Below the pieces are notes generated by a model. It saw only the letters and a list, made by a program, of their open reading frames with translations, did no database searches and had not been told where the DNA came from. 64,000 nt of DNA from contig NZ_PIQO01000001.1 in assembly GCF_002844575.1 (NCBI RefSeq), positions 470,895 through 534,894 on the forward strand, written 5' to 3'. This document shows, in pieces, positions 8,293-18,182 of this stretch. Source of the stretch: Heyndrickxia camelliae. GTDB taxonomy: Bacteria > Bacillota > Bacilli > Bacillales > Bacillaceae_C. Numbering within the stretch: position 1 is the stretch's first letter; each line of letters begins with the position of its first letter. The position numbers and the translations under genes are program-made.

Positions 8293-9621
8293 TTGAAAAA
8301 AATATATGTGTTAGATACCAATGTCTTGTTGCAGGACCCATATGCTATTTTTTCATTTGAGGATAATGAAATTGTGATTCCGGCCGTTGTGTTGGAAGAG
8401 GTTGATTCAAAGAAAAGGTATATGGATGAAATAGGCAGGAATGCAAGGCAGGTATCCAAATTGATAGACGGCTTTAGACAAGCAGGAAAGCTCCACGAGA
8501 AAATTCCGCTTGATAATGGTGGAGAGCTTCGAATTGAATTAAATCATCGCTCTTTTCATCAACTTCAGGATATTTTTATTGAGAAAACGAACGATAATCG
8601 TATATTGGCGGTTGCAAAAAATCTGTCTCTTGAGGAAAGTACAAAAGAAAATGGAAGGCGAGTCATACTTGTCAGTAAAGATGCACTTGTCCGTGTAAAA
8701 GCAGATGCTTTAGGATTGGATGCAGAGGATTTTTTGAATGATCGAGTGGTAGAAGTTGATCATATATATACAGGCTTTTTAGAAATTCACATTAATATAG
8801 AATTATTAAATCAATTTTATGAGAAAGGAGAGCTGCACTTATCCGAAATTACCAATCATCCATTTTATCCAAATCAATTTCTAATTCTGAAAGATGCATT
8901 AGGAAGCTCGGCATCCGCGATTGGAATAGTGGATAGAACGGGAAAGATAGTGAAAAAGTTAATTCATGCTTTTGATTCCGTTTGGGGGATAAAACCTCGA
9001 AATGTGCAACAAACAATGGCGATGGAGTTACTATTTCGCACCGATATTCCTCTAGTTACCATGATTGGAAAAGCGGGAACAGGAAAAACATTGCTTGCTC
9101 TCGCATCAGGGTTAATGCAGACAGAGGACCTGCACATTTTTAAAAAGCTGTTAGTTGCAAGGCCAATTGTTCCTGTGGGAAAGGACCTAGGGTATCTTCC
9201 TGGCGAAAAACAGGAAAAGCTTCGCCCGTGGATGCAGCCGATATATGATAACTTGGAATATTTATTTAATACGAAAAAACCAGGGGAATTAGATGCTATT
9301 TTAGCAGGTATGGGGTCGATCGAGGTGGAAGCTTTAACATATATAAGAGGGCGGAGTATCCCTGAGCAGTTTATTATTATTGATGAGGCTCAGAACTTAA
9401 CAAAACATGAAGTAAAAACCATTTTAACGAGGGTGGGAGAGAGAAGTAAAATTGTTTTAATGGGCGACCCAGAACAAATTGACCATCCATATCTTGATGA
9501 ATACAATAATGGTTTAACATATGTACTAGAAAAATTTAAAGATGAGACGGTAGCTGGTCATATTAAATTAATGAAAGGGGAGCGTTCCGGCCTCGCACAA
9601 TTAGCAGCGGATATTTTATAA
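8293..9621 (+). CDS. phoH: PIN domain-PhoH family ATPase (YlaK)
   Basis: A 442-residue fusion. The N-terminal PIN nuclease domain starts YVLDTNVLLQDP, with acidic residues continuing in VVLEEVDSKK and NDNRILAVA. The C-terminal PhoH P-loop ATPase has Walker A GKAGTGKT (residues 259-266) and Walker B IIIDEAQNLT (Asp364, Glu365). PhoH2-type proteins with this order act as RNA helicase/nuclease in mycobacteria; the role in Bacillus is not settled. The start is TTG 8293 with AGGAGG seven bases upstream. It stands alone and ends at a strong terminator shared with ylaL. Confidence 0.9.
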   Translation: MKKIYVLDTNVLLQDPYAIFSFEDNEIVIPAVVLEEVDSKKRYMDEIGRNARQVSKLIDGFRQAGKLHEKIPLDNGGELRIELNHRSFHQLQDIFIEKTNDNRILAVAKNLSLEESTKENGRRVILVSKDALVRVKADALGLDAEDFLNDRVVEVDHIYTGFLEIHINIELLNQFYEKGELHLSEITNHPFYPNQFLILKDALGSSASAIGIVDRTGKIVKKLIHAFDSVWGIKPRNVQQTMAMELLFRTDIPLVTMIGKAGTGKTLLALASGLMQTEDLHIFKKLLVARPIVPVGKDLGYLPGEKQEKLRPWMQPIYDNLEYLFNTKKPGELDAILAGMGSIEVEALTYIRGRSIPEQFIIIDEAQNLTKHEVKTILTRVGERSKIVLMGDPEQIDHPYLDEYNNGLTYVLEKFKDETVAGHIKLMKGERSGLAQLAADIL

Positions 9622-9662
9622 CCGATATATATAATATGAAAAAAAAGAAATAAATGTTCATC

Positions 9663-9693
9663 AAAAAAAGCAGAAGGTTTCTTCTGCTTTTTT
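9663..9693. terminator. Bidirectional terminator phoH / ylaL
   Basis: AAAAAGCAGAAG pairs perfectly with CTTCTGCTTTTT around a GTTT loop; the A/T arms serve as the U-tract in either direction. Confidence 0.85.
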
Positions 9694-9698
9694 AGCTT

Positions 9699-10181
9699 TT
9701 ATTCAATTCGAAAAGCCTTCACATTTTTTATGGGGTGTTCTTTATTTGAACCATCTTCAAATAATACGTGGATTGGCCCATCATCCAAACGCTTTCCTTC
9801 CTTTGAGAAGGCCGCTATAAACGAATATGCTTCCTCGATTGGAAAGCTGATATCTCCGTCAGATGTCTCGAGTACAAAGGTATTCCCATATGGTTCTGCA
9901 TTTTTAATAAATGGTTCAAGTTTCATTCCAAATGTTCCAGTTAATAATATTTCTTTTAAGAATCTTTTTTTTGGTTTTTGTTCAGAAGGGGGAGTGGCAC
10001 CTTCTTTTATTTCACGATCAAAAAATTGTCCAACTTGCTTTGTATAATTTTCTAGTTCGTCAATTTCTTCTCTATCTGGATCAAAGTATGTATTTAAATC
10101 AACTTTACGATCATCAAAAATCCATGTACCAACATCTAATGTGATTGGAAATTTCACTTTCCCTTTAAATGGTATAATCAT
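9699..10181 (-). CDS. ylaL: YlaL family protein, uncharacterised
   Basis: A 160-residue soluble protein. It opens with a beta-rich segment (MIIPFKGKVKFPITLDVGTW), has a charged middle, and ends in HPIKNVKAFRIE. The gene position and length match B. subtilis ylaL (about 156 aa). I see no catalytic motif, and I do not assign a function. It has a good promoter of its own on the minus strand and the ribosome site AAGGAGG before the ATG. Confidence 0.75.
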   Translation of the reverse strand: MIIPFKGKVKFPITLDVGTWIFDDRKVDLNTYFDPDREEIDELENYTKQVGQFFDREIKEGATPPSEQKPKKRFLKEILLTGTFGMKLEPFIKNAEPYGNTFVLETSDGDISFPIEEAYSFIAAFSKEGKRLDDGPIHVLFEDGSNKEHPIKNVKAFRIE

Positions 10182-10210
10182 TATGTAATCCTCCTTACTG
10201 CGATATTAAA

Positions 10211-10239
10211 ATTATACCTTTTTCTATACTAATTGTCAC
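10211..10239 (-). promoter_or_regulatory. Sigma-A promoter of ylaL
   Basis: On the minus strand GTGACA (10234-10239) and a perfect TATAAT (10211-10216) are exactly 17 bp apart. The start of transcription would be about 25 bases before the ylaL ATG. Confidence 0.7.
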
Positions 10240-10369
10240 ATTTAGTAGAATAATTATAAGAACTCTAAATTCCAAGGTAAACTAGGGATTTCTTTCTTGC
10301 AATTCATTCGATTTCTTAGTAAAATTTTAAAATAGGATTGTCTATTGTCTGGTAAACGGGGGGATCAAG

Positions 10370-10651
10370 TTGGCGTCTGATATTAAAGTGGATTACCGGG
10401 AAAAAGCCTATAATCTGTTAAAGATAGATGCAGAAAAAATATTGCGATTAATTAAGGTCCAAATGGATAATTTGACGATGCCCCAATGTCCTTTATATGA
10501 AGAGGTATTGGATACACAAATGTTTGGCCTTTCCCGTGAAATAGATTTTGCAGTAAGATTGGGATTAGTGAATGAAAAGGATGGCAAGGAAATGCTCGAT
10601 TCTTTGGAGAGAGAACTTACTGCTTTACACGATGCATTCACTAAAAAATAG
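10370..10651 (+). CDS. ylaN: YlaN (UPF0358), Fur-antagonist family protein
   Basis: A 93-residue helical protein with the family core [20 protein letters not shown] and [20 protein letters not shown]. YlaN is conserved in Firmicutes; recent work in S. aureus and B. subtilis describes it as an iron-linked protein that binds Fur and relieves its repression. The start is TTG 10370 with a GGGGGG ribosome site six bases upstream. The ylaM (glutaminase) gene found before it in B. subtilis is absent here. A strong terminator follows. Confidence 0.9.
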   Translation: MASDIKVDYREKAYNLLKIDAEKILRLIKVQMDNLTMPQCPLYEEVLDTQMFGLSREIDFAVRLGLVNEKDGKEMLDSLERELTALHDAFTKK

Positions 10652-10656
10652 ACGTT

Positions 10657-10697
10657 TAAAAACTCAAACAAGTTTTAGGATTTGTTTGAGTTTTTTT
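10657..10697 (+). terminator. Intrinsic terminator after ylaN
   Basis: AAACTCAAACAA pairs with TTGTTTGAGTTT around a ten-base loop and is followed by a run of T. Confidence 0.85.
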
Positions 10698-10820
10698 GAT
10701 ATTTGTTCTGTTTGCTTATTTGTATAACAAATTTTCCCTTTTAAATTATGACTTTTAAAAGAAGGATAATTAAATAATTTGAAGAATATCTTTTGTAGAC
10801 TAAAGGATTGGAAGGTTACT

Positions 10821-12032
10821 ATGTTTAAAAAAATCTTAAAGTCGTTCGACTACTCCATCATCACCGTGTACATACTGCTTTGTTTATTTGGATTAGTCAT
10901 GATTTATAGTGCAAGTATGGTTGTTGCTATAAATTATGATGTGAAAAGTGATTTTTTTTATGTAAAACAATTAAAAAACTTGGCGTTGGCTTTTATTGCA
11001 TTTGGGTTTTGTTCCTTTTTTCCCTACAAAATATATCAGTCTAATAAGTTTTTAGGGACAATTATGCTTCTATCGGTGTTGGGGCTAATCGCCATCTTTG
11101 GATTTGGAAAAATAGTGAATAACGCTAATAGTTGGTTGAAAGTTGGCTCCAGTTCTATTCAACCATCAGAGTTTGTAAAACTCAGTGTTATCATTTATCT
11201 ATCAGCAGTTTATTCCAAAAAACAATCATATATCGATAATTTTAATAAGGGTGTAGTGCCACCGCTGGCATTTCTAATATTAGTATGCTTCCTAATCTTG
11301 ATACAGCCGGATACAGGGACAGCCGCTATTATTTTCTTAATTGGTATGACGGTGATTCTTTGTTCTGGAATGAAGCTTAAAACGTTAATGAAGTTAGTTT
11401 CATTCGGTTTAGTTATTGCCTTACTGCTTTCACCTATAGTCATTATCAAAAAAGATAAGATTTTCTCCCCTACGAAAATGGGAAGGATAACCGGTTTTCT
11501 AGATCCATTTGATAAAGATGTAGTAGATAAAGAAGGGCATCAGCTTGTAAACTCCTACTTTGCTATCGGTGCTGGAGGCATTAAAGGCCAAGGACTTGGT
11601 GAAAGTATAGAAAAACTTGGATATCTCCCTGAACCCCATACAGATTTTATTATGGCAGTCATTGCCGAAGAATTAGGGGTGTTTGGAGTTGCATTTGTTA
11701 TCATTGGACTTGCCTATATTGTTTTAAGAGGAATATATATAGGGGTGAAATGCAAGGATACCTTTGGCAGTTTATTGGCTATAGGAATATCCAGTATGAT
11801 TGCTATTCAAACTTTTATTAATTTAGGTGGTGTAGTAGGTTTAATTCCAATTACGGGAGTACCTCTTCCTTTAATAAGTTATGGTGGATCCTCTCTATTG
11901 TTATTGTCTATTTCCTTAGGAATATTAGTAAACGTTGCAATGTTTATAAAATACGAGGAAAAGTATAAAAAGAAAAAGGAAAAGCCAGTTGCAGCTAAAT
12001 CAATTAAGTATAATACCTTTAAGGTTCATTAA
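10821..12032 (+). CDS. ftsW: Cell division protein FtsW (SEDS peptidoglycan glycosyltransferase)
   Basis: A 403-residue polytopic membrane protein of the SEDS family with about ten hydrophobic segments. Conserved segments include QPSEFVKL, QPDTGTAAI, YLPEPHTDFIMAVIAEELG and PLISYGGSSL. With a class B PBP it polymerises septal peptidoglycan. I start it at ATG 10821, after GGAAGG, which gives the same length I recall for B. subtilis FtsW. An upstream TTG at 10779 would add 14 residues with a badly spaced ribosome site. A paralogue, SpoVE, is at 57.2 kb. The next gene, pycA, follows after 44 bp. Confidence 0.93.
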   Translation: MFKKILKSFDYSIITVYILLCLFGLVMIYSASMVVAINYDVKSDFFYVKQLKNLALAFIAFGFCSFFPYKIYQSNKFLGTIMLLSVLGLIAIFGFGKIVNNANSWLKVGSSSIQPSEFVKLSVIIYLSAVYSKKQSYIDNFNKGVVPPLAFLILVCFLILIQPDTGTAAIIFLIGMTVILCSGMKLKTLMKLVSFGLVIALLLSPIVIIKKDKIFSPTKMGRITGFLDPFDKDVVDKEGHQLVNSYFAIGAGGIKGQGLGESIEKLGYLPEPHTDFIMAVIAEELGVFGVAFVIIGLAYIVLRGIYIGVKCKDTFGSLLAIGISSMIAIQTFINLGGVVGLIPITGVPLPLISYGGSSLLLLSISLGILVNVAMFIKYEEKYKKKKEKPVAAKSIKYNTFKVH

Positions 12033-12076
12033 TATACATATCACATCTGGACAATCTTGCGAAAGGGAGAGATAGG

Positions 12077-15000
12077 ATGAAAAGAATTGAAAAGATTTTG
12101 GTAGCAAATAGAGGGGAAATAGCGATTCGTGTTTTCCGTGCCTGCACAGAATTAAATATTCGTACTGTTGCTATTTATTCTAAGGAAGATTTGGGTTCAT
12201 ATCACCGTTATAAAGCAGATGAAGCATATTTAGTTGGGGAAGGAAAGAAACCTATTGATGCATATTTAGACATCGAAGGAATAATTGAAATTGCAAAGAA
12301 ATCTCATGCTGATGCGATCCATCCGGGCTATGGATTTCTTTCGGAAAACATTGAGTTTGCCCGCAGATGTGAGGAGGAAGGGATTATCTTCATTGGTCCC
12401 AAAACCATCCATTTAGATATGTTTGGGGATAAGGTAAAGGCAAAGGAGCAGGCTAAGCGAGCTGAAATTCCTGTAATTCCTGGTAGTGACGGACCTGTTC
12501 AAAATGTGGAAGAGGTAAAAGCTTTTGCAACTCAACACGGGCTGCCAATTATTATTAAAGCTTCGTTAGGTGGAGGCGGCCGTGGAATGAGGATTGTTAA
12601 TAGCCTCCAAGAAGTAGATGAGGCGTATACCCGCGCAAAATCGGAGGCCAAAGCAGCTTTTGGAAATGATGAGGTATATGTTGAAAAGTTTGTAAAGAAT
12701 CCTAAACATATAGAAGTGCAAATTTTAGGGGACTATGATGGTACGATTATTCATTTATTTGAACGGGATTGCTCTGTTCAACGACGCCATCAAAAAGTTG
12801 TAGAGGTTGCTCCATGTGTATCCCTAACTGAAGAACTACGTCAAAATATATGTAATGCAGCCGTTCGTTTAATGAAAAATGTGGGTTATGTTAATGCCGG
12901 CACAGTAGAATTTTTAGTATCTGGCAATGAATTTTATTTCATTGAAGTGAACCCAAGAGTTCAGGTTGAACACACGATTACAGAAATGATTACCGGTGTT
13001 GATATTGTTCAATCACAAATATTAATTGCAGAAGGGCATACATTGCATGGAGAGGTAGTAGGTATACCTATGCAATCTGAACTAAAAATTAATGGTTTTG
13101 CGATTCAATCACGGGTAACCACAGAGGATCCATTGAATCATTTTATGCCAGATACAGGTAAGATTATGGCTTATCGATCTGGTGGTGGTTTTGGGGTACG
13201 TTTGGATGCAGGAAATGGTTTTCAAGGTGCTGAGATTACACCCCATTATGATTCATTGCTTGTAAAGCTCTCCACTTGGGGATTATCGTTTAATCAAGCT
13301 GCGTCCAAAATGGTCAGAAACTTGCAGGAGTTCCGAATTCGAGGAATTAAAACAAATATTCCATTTCTTATAAATGTTGTTAAACATGAAAAATTTAAAA
13401 GTGGTCAGTATGATACTTCTTTCATTGATACAACACCGGAATTATTTAATTTTCCTATCAGCAAGGACCGCGGAACAAAAATGCTTACTTATATTGGGAA
13501 CGTTACAATTAACGGTTTTCCTGGTATCGTGAAAAAAGAAAAGCCGCATTTTTCAAAACCGAGGTTACCGAAACTACCTTATTCATCTATAACTCCAAAA
13601 GGAACGAAGCAAATTTTAGATGAAGAAGGAGCGTCTGGTTTAGTAGAATGGATCAAATCGCATAAACAAGTGCTGTTAACTGATACAACATTTCGTGATG
13701 CTCATCAGTCTTTACTTGCTACTAGGGTGCGGACACATGATTTGAAAAAAATTGCTGAACCTACTTCAAAATTACTTTCTGAAGTTTTTTCATTAGAAAT
13801 GTGGGGAGGAGCAACCTTCGATGTTGCGTATCGTTTCTTAAAGGAAGACCCTTGGCAACGTTTGACAGAGCTTAGAGAACGAATTCCAAATATATTGTTT
13901 CAAATGCTTTTAAGAGCATCGAATGCCGTTGGTTATAAAAATTATCCCGACAATGTTATTCGCGAATTTGTTAAGGAATCTGCCGCAAAAGGAATTGACG
14001 TTTTCCGGATTTTTGACAGCTTAAATTGGGTGAAAGGTATGGAAATCGCTATTGATGCAGTTAGACAAACTGGAAAAATAGCGGAGGCCGCAATCTGTTA
14101 TACAGGCGATATTAATGATCCTTCACGGGTAAAATATAATATTCAATATTACAAGGATTTAGCAAAAGAACTTGAAATGCAAGGGGCACATATTTTAGCA
14201 ATTAAGGATATGGCAGGCTTATTAAAACCACAATCTGCTTACCGACTGATTTCTGAATTAAAAGACGTAGTGAATATTCCTATTCATCTTCATACCCATG
14301 ATACAAGCGGAAATGGTATATTCACCTATGCAAAAGCGATTGACGCCGGAGTTGACATTGTAGATGTTGCTTTAAGCTCCATGTCTGGACATACATCTCA
14401 GCCTAGTATGAATACTCTCTATTATGCACTTGAGGGGACAGAAAGAGTTCCTGATATTGATATTAATGATGTCGAAGCTTTATCTCACTATTGGGAGGAT
14501 GTACGAAAATATTACAATGATTTTGAAAGCGGAATGAATGCTCCACATACAGAAATTTATCAACATGAAATGCCTGGCGGCCAATACAGCAATTTGCAGC
14601 AGCAAGCTAAGGCTGTTGGGCTTGGCAGCCGCTGGGAAGAAGTAAAAGAAATGTACGCAAAAGTAAACCTGATGTTCGGAGACATTATAAAAGTTACCCC
14701 ATCCTCAAAGGTTGTTGGGGATATGGCATTATTTATGGTTCAAAACAATCTAACCGAAGAAGATGTCATTGCAAAAGGAGCGAAAATCGATTTTCCTGAT
14801 TCAGTGGTGGAACTCTTCGAAGGTTATTTAGGACAACCGCATGGCGGCTTTCCAATGGAACTGCAAAAAGTAATTTTAAAAGATAAGGAACCAATTACTG
14901 TTAGACCTGGGGAGTTATTAGAAAACGTAGATTTTGATCATTTAAAAGCAAAATTGGAAATGGAAGTAAATAGTCCAATATCCAAATTAGATTTACTTTC

Positions 15001-15517
15001 TTATGCTCTATATCCAAAAGTCTTCCTTGACTTTTTGAAAACAGCTGATCAATATGGCGATGTTTCTGTGATTGATACTCCGACTTTCTTTTATGGAATG
15101 AGAATAGGGGAAGAAATAGAGGTTGAAATTGAAACAGGTAAGACCCTCATTGTTCAAATGCTGTCGATTGGACAAGCGAGACCAGATGGCACAAGAATCA
15201 TTTATTTTGAATTAAACGGGCAACCGCGTGAAGTTATTATTCGTGATGAAAGTTTAAAATCAACTGTTGTTCAAAAAGTGAAAGCAGATCCGAAAAATGA
15301 AGAACAAATTGGAGCGACAATGCCTGGAACCGTTATTAAGGTTATTGTAAAGAATGGAGATAGAATTGAACCAGGGGATCACCTTATGATTACCGAGGCG
15401 ATGAAAATGGAAACAACTGTACAAGCGCCTTTCTCTGCTATTGTCAAAGAGATTCACGTCACTGATGGAGAATCTATTCAAACAGGTGACCTGTTAATAG
15501 AATTACAAAAAGCATAA
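12077..15517 (+). CDS. pycA: Pyruvate carboxylase
   Basis: A 1146-residue multidomain biotin enzyme that makes oxaloacetate from pyruvate, bicarbonate and ATP for the TCA cycle. In order it has biotin carboxylase (ILVANRGEIAIR at the N-terminus, GGGGRGMRI ATP-grasp loop, EVNPRVQVEHT), then carboxyltransferase (LLTDTTFRDAHQSLLATR, LHTHDTSGNG), the allosteric linker and the C-terminal biotin carrier with EAMKMET, biotin on Lys1110. Length agrees with PycA of B. subtilis (1148 aa). The ATG follows GAAAGGGAGAGA. It lies 44 bp after ftsW as in B. subtilis. Confidence 0.97.
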   Translation: MKRIEKILVANRGEIAIRVFRACTELNIRTVAIYSKEDLGSYHRYKADEAYLVGEGKKPIDAYLDIEGIIEIAKKSHADAIHPGYGFLSENIEFARRCEEEGIIFIGPKTIHLDMFGDKVKAKEQAKRAEIPVIPGSDGPVQNVEEVKAFATQHGLPIIIKASLGGGGRGMRIVNSLQEVDEAYTRAKSEAKAAFGNDEVYVEKFVKNPKHIEVQILGDYDGTIIHLFERDCSVQRRHQKVVEVAPCVSLTEELRQNICNAAVRLMKNVGYVNAGTVEFLVSGNEFYFIEVNPRVQVEHTITEMITGVDIVQSQILIAEGHTLHGEVVGIPMQSELKINGFAIQSRVTTEDPLNHFMPDTGKIMAYRSGGGFGVRLDAGNGFQGAEITPHYDSLLVKLSTWGLSFNQAASKMVRNLQEFRIRGIKTNIPFLINVVKHEKFKSGQYDTSFIDTTPELFNFPISKDRGTKMLTYIGNVTINGFPGIVKKEKPHFSKPRLPKLPYSSITPKGTKQILDEEGASGLVEWIKSHKQVLLTDTTFRDAHQSLLATRVRTHDLKKIAEPTSKLLSEVFSLEMWGGATFDVAYRFLKEDPWQRLTELRERIPNILFQMLLRASNAVGYKNYPDNVIREFVKESAAKGIDVFRIFDSLNWVKGMEIAIDAVRQTGKIAEAAICYTGDINDPSRVKYNIQYYKDLAKELEMQGAHILAIKDMAGLLKPQSAYRLISELKDVVNIPIHLHTHDTSGNGIFTYAKAIDAGVDIVDVALSSMSGHTSQPSMNTLYYALEGTERVPDIDINDVEALSHYWEDVRKYYNDFESGMNAPHTEIYQHEMPGGQYSNLQQQAKAVGLGSRWEEVKEMYAKVNLMFGDIIKVTPSSKVVGDMALFMVQNNLTEEDVIAKGAKIDFPDSVVELFEGYLGQPHGGFPMELQKVILKDKEPITVRPGELLENVDFDHLKAKLEMEVNSPISKLDLLSYALYPKVFLDFLKTADQYGDVSVIDTPTFFYGMRIGEEIEVEIETGKTLIVQMLSIGQARPDGTRIIYFELNGQPREVIIRDESLKSTVVQKVKADPKNEEQIGATMPGTVIKVIVKNGDRIEPGDHLMITEAMKMETTVQAPFSAIVKEIHVTDGESIQTGDLLIELQKA

Positions 15518-15699
15518 TAAAAGCCGAAGTGACTTGCCCTCGGAGTATGGATGAGTAACAGTTGAAGTGTATTTTTTCCTAATGTTGTCATAGCTTAAAG
15601 TGGAGATGTAGAAACCAGCTAGCTATAAGTGCTGAAGCAGATAAGAACTAACCTTATTTCGTTATCTATATAATAAATAACGTAGACTTCTTTTGTAGA

Positions 15700-15730
15700 A
15701 TAAAAAGAGTGCAGACATAATGTCTGCACT
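15700..15730 (-). terminator. Terminator of ctaA
   Basis: AGTGCAGACA pairs perfectly with TGTCTGCACT around TAA. Read on the minus strand it is followed by CTTTTTATT, so it mainly serves ctaA. On the plus strand the tail is short, so pycA may use it less well. Confidence 0.8.
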
Positions 15731-15733
15731 TAT

Positions 15734-16678
15734 TTACGTTGTTTTGTTTAGGTGTTTTTGATGTTTTATGTAGTAATGGTTACGGCTTACAAGCAACAGG
15801 AAGTAACTTAAAAGGCCAAATAGACAGGAGATGAACAAAGCATGAATTAATTCGATATAAAGATTCCCTAAGGAATAAATAATGGATGCTCCTGCGATAA
15901 CTTGCAGTAAAACAAGAACAAAGGCAATGATCCAACCCCAATATAAAATAGGATGTTGCTTATAATTTTTTATGGCTATTACCGTGATATAAACGATCCA
16001 TATAAATATGATTGCAGCTGCGCAGCGGTGCCCCATATGAATCCATTGATGAATATTTGTAGGAAGCTCTGGGGATCCATTGTAGCACAGTGGCCAATCT
16101 AAACAGGTCAAACTTGACTTTGTATGGCGCACAAGTGCACCGGAATACACAACAAGATAACTGTAGATTGTCACTCCAATAATATGGAACTTCATCCGTC
16201 TATCAATAACAAGCTTAGCTGCGTTGAATTTCTGATCAATTTCAAATATTAACAAAGTCAATAGTAGGACGGATGCAAATGAAATTAACGAAATTCCAAA
16301 ATGCAATGCAAGAACGAAACTATTTTGCCCCCAGACAACGGCAGCAGCTCCTATTAGTGCTTGCAAGATAAGGAAGAACAAAGATAATATGACTAAAAAC
16401 TTCGTTTCCCTTTTATAACCCATTGCTTTCCAGGCCCATATTCCTAATATTAGAAGCAGAATTCCAACACTGCCCGAAACTAACCGATGTGCTAATTCGA
16501 TGATTGTTGCTGGTGTTAATGGACTTGGTAAGATTTGACCATGGCATAGTGGCCATGACCTGCCACATCCCATTGAGGAACCAGTCTTTGTCACTAACGC
16601 TCCACCGATTAATACAAATAGCATTCCAAGTGTTGTTAATACAGCAAGCGATTTTAATCCTCGATGCAATCTATACAC
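15734..16678 (-). CDS. ctaA: Heme A synthase CtaA
   Basis: A 314-residue eight-helix membrane protein that oxidises the C8 methyl of heme O to the formyl of heme A. Visible marks are the first-loop cysteine pair CGRSWPLC, a second CLDWPLC pair in the other half, and heme-ligand histidine contexts [22 protein letters not shown] and ELIHALF. It is divergent from ctaB, as in B. subtilis. The annotated start is GTG 16676-16678. A TTG at 16667-16669, after GAAGGTG, aligns better with the B. subtilis N-terminus and may be the true start. Confidence 0.93.
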   Translation of the reverse strand: MYRLHRGLKSLAVLTTLGMLFVLIGGALVTKTGSSMGCGRSWPLCHGQILPSPLTPATIIELAHRLVSGSVGILLLILGIWAWKAMGYKRETKFLVILSLFFLILQALIGAAAVVWGQNSFVLALHFGISLISFASVLLLTLLIFEIDQKFNAAKLVIDRRMKFHIIGVTIYSYLVVYSGALVRHTKSSLTCLDWPLCYNGSPELPTNIHQWIHMGHRCAAAIIFIWIVYITVIAIKNYKQHPILYWGWIIAFVLVLLQVIAGASIIYSLGNLYIELIHALFISCLFGLLSYFLLLVSRNHYYIKHQKHLNKTT

Positions 16679-17176
16679 CTTCTTTTCCTTTAAAAATCAT
16701 TATTTATTTCATTATATAATGTTTTTTTAAAATGATAGAATCAAGTACACTTACTGATACTACATAAATAAGATAGAAAAGACAAACGAAAATTTTGTTA
16801 CAGGCATTTAAGAGTTGCCTACATATTTAACCAACCGTACTAAATAATCCATATAAAAATGGGGGAAAGTAACAATGTGGAAAAACCGACACATATTCGC
16901 CATAATTATGTCAAAAAAAATTCACAATAATCAAACCAGTAATGATTTATTATGAATTTGACGGCTATTTTTATGAAACAATCAAATATAAAAAGTCTAT
17001 TTACAATTATTTTGTGGTAAACTTTAAATGTCGGTTTTTTGATGATATATTATCCACTTTGTTTCTTTTAAAAAATGAACAATTAACGACAATTTGTGGA
17101 AATATAGCAATTATATAAGATTTGTTTTATAGTAAAGCTATATGTTTATTTTAACTACTTGAGGGGAGGGAAAAAA
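16679..17176. other. ctaA/ctaB divergent regulatory region
   Basis: This is a 498-bp, very AT-rich spacer. It holds a perfect 11-bp inverted-repeat pair, AAAAACCGACA (16881-16891) and TGTCGGTTTTT (17029-17039), around a probable ctaB promoter. A 26-codon reading frame at 16875-16955 lacks support. In B. subtilis this region is controlled by ResD and CcpA; I cannot point to a confident binding site for either. Confidence 0.6.
17000..17028 (+). promoter_or_regulatory. Possible ctaB operon promoter
   Basis: TTTACA (17000-17005) and TTTAAA (17023-17028) are 17 bp apart. The boxes are four to five out of six. The predicted start near 17035 falls within the right arm of the 11-bp inverted repeat. 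Confidence 0.4.
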
Positions 17177-18094
17177 ATGTCCGACAGTCGTGTCATAACC
17201 GGTGTAGAAAAAACAGAAATCCCAGAAACAACCGCGTTAAAAGATTTTCTTTCTTTAATAAAGATAGGAATCGTTAATTCAAATCTAATTACAACATTCA
17301 CTGGATTGTGGTTAGCAATCGTGTTTACAAATAAACATTTTTTTCAATCTCTAGATATCGTCTTTCTGACTTTGGTAGGTTCAGGCTTAATTATTGCAGG
17401 ATCATGTACACTCAATAACTATATTGATCGTGATATTGATCAAATCATGCATAGTAAAAGAAAAAGACCTACCGTAACAGGTAAGATAAGTGCAGGAAAG
17501 GTTTTATCACTTGGACTTTTCTTCGTTATTTTAGGATTGATTCTTTTATTTATGACCACCGTAACTGCTGGTGTTATTGGTATAATTGGAGTTTTTAGTT
17601 ATGTGGTTCTATATACCATGTGGTCAAAAAGACTATTTGTAAGTAATACGATTATAGGTAGTATTCCAGGAGCGGTACCCCCATTAATCGGATGGGCTGC
17701 CGTAGATCCACACTTACATACAGTAGCCTGGATTATCTTTTTATTAATGTTTATTTGGCAACCTCCGCATTTTTACGCACTTGCGATGAAAAGATGTGAA
17801 GAGTATAGAGCAGCAAACATTCCGATGCTGCCAGTTGTAAAAGGATTTAAAACAACAAAGAATCATATGGTTGTTTGGGTAGCCTTATTATTACCGCTTC
17901 CATTTTTCCTATTTTCACTTGGAATACCATTCGTCATTTTAGCAACCGCCTTCAATATTGGTTGGCTTGTATTAGGTTTATACGGTTATAAAATGAAAGA
18001 TGACTTAAAATGGGCGAGACTGATGTTTGTTTATTCGCTCAATTATTTAACAATAATATTTGTTGCAATGGTTATCCTAACTCTTATTAAATAG
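17177..18094 (+). CDS. ctaB: Protoheme IX farnesyltransferase (heme O synthase) CtaB
   Basis: A 305-residue UbiA-family membrane prenyltransferase that adds farnesyl to protoheme to make heme O, the substrate of CtaA. The family motifs NNYIDRDIDQIMHSKRKRP (the Asp-rich Mg2+ site) and the second loop with WQPPHFYALAMKRCEEYRAA are intact. Start ATG 17177 has GAGGGGAGGG six bases upstream and gives exactly the B. subtilis length. First gene of ctaBCDEFG. Confidence 0.95.
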   Translation: MSDSRVITGVEKTEIPETTALKDFLSLIKIGIVNSNLITTFTGLWLAIVFTNKHFFQSLDIVFLTLVGSGLIIAGSCTLNNYIDRDIDQIMHSKRKRPTVTGKISAGKVLSLGLFFVILGLILLFMTTVTAGVIGIIGVFSYVVLYTMWSKRLFVSNTIIGSIPGAVPPLIGWAAVDPHLHTVAWIIFLLMFIWQPPHFYALAMKRCEEYRAANIPMLPVVKGFKTTKNHMVVWVALLLPLPFFLFSLGIPFVILATAFNIGWLVLGLYGYKMKDDLKWARLMFVYSLNYLTIIFVAMVILTLIK

Positions 18095-18182
18095 GGGAAT
18101 TCTTTCTTTTAAGAGAAATCCAAATATATTTTTTGTCCTTGTAAACTATAAGACATAATAGAAAGAGGGGTTTGAAAAGGCT

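Noticed and set aside
10779-10820. Longer ftsW start at TTG 10779
   Set aside because: Its ribosome site is 12 bases away and the added 14 residues are unlike FtsW; ATG 10821 follows GGAAGG.
16875-16955. 26-codon frame (MWKNRHIFAIIMSKK...) in the ctaA-ctaB spacer
   Set aside because: GGGGGAAAG lies just upstream, but the frame is very short, covers the left 11-bp repeat and has no supporting similarity. It could be a leader peptide but nothing shows it.
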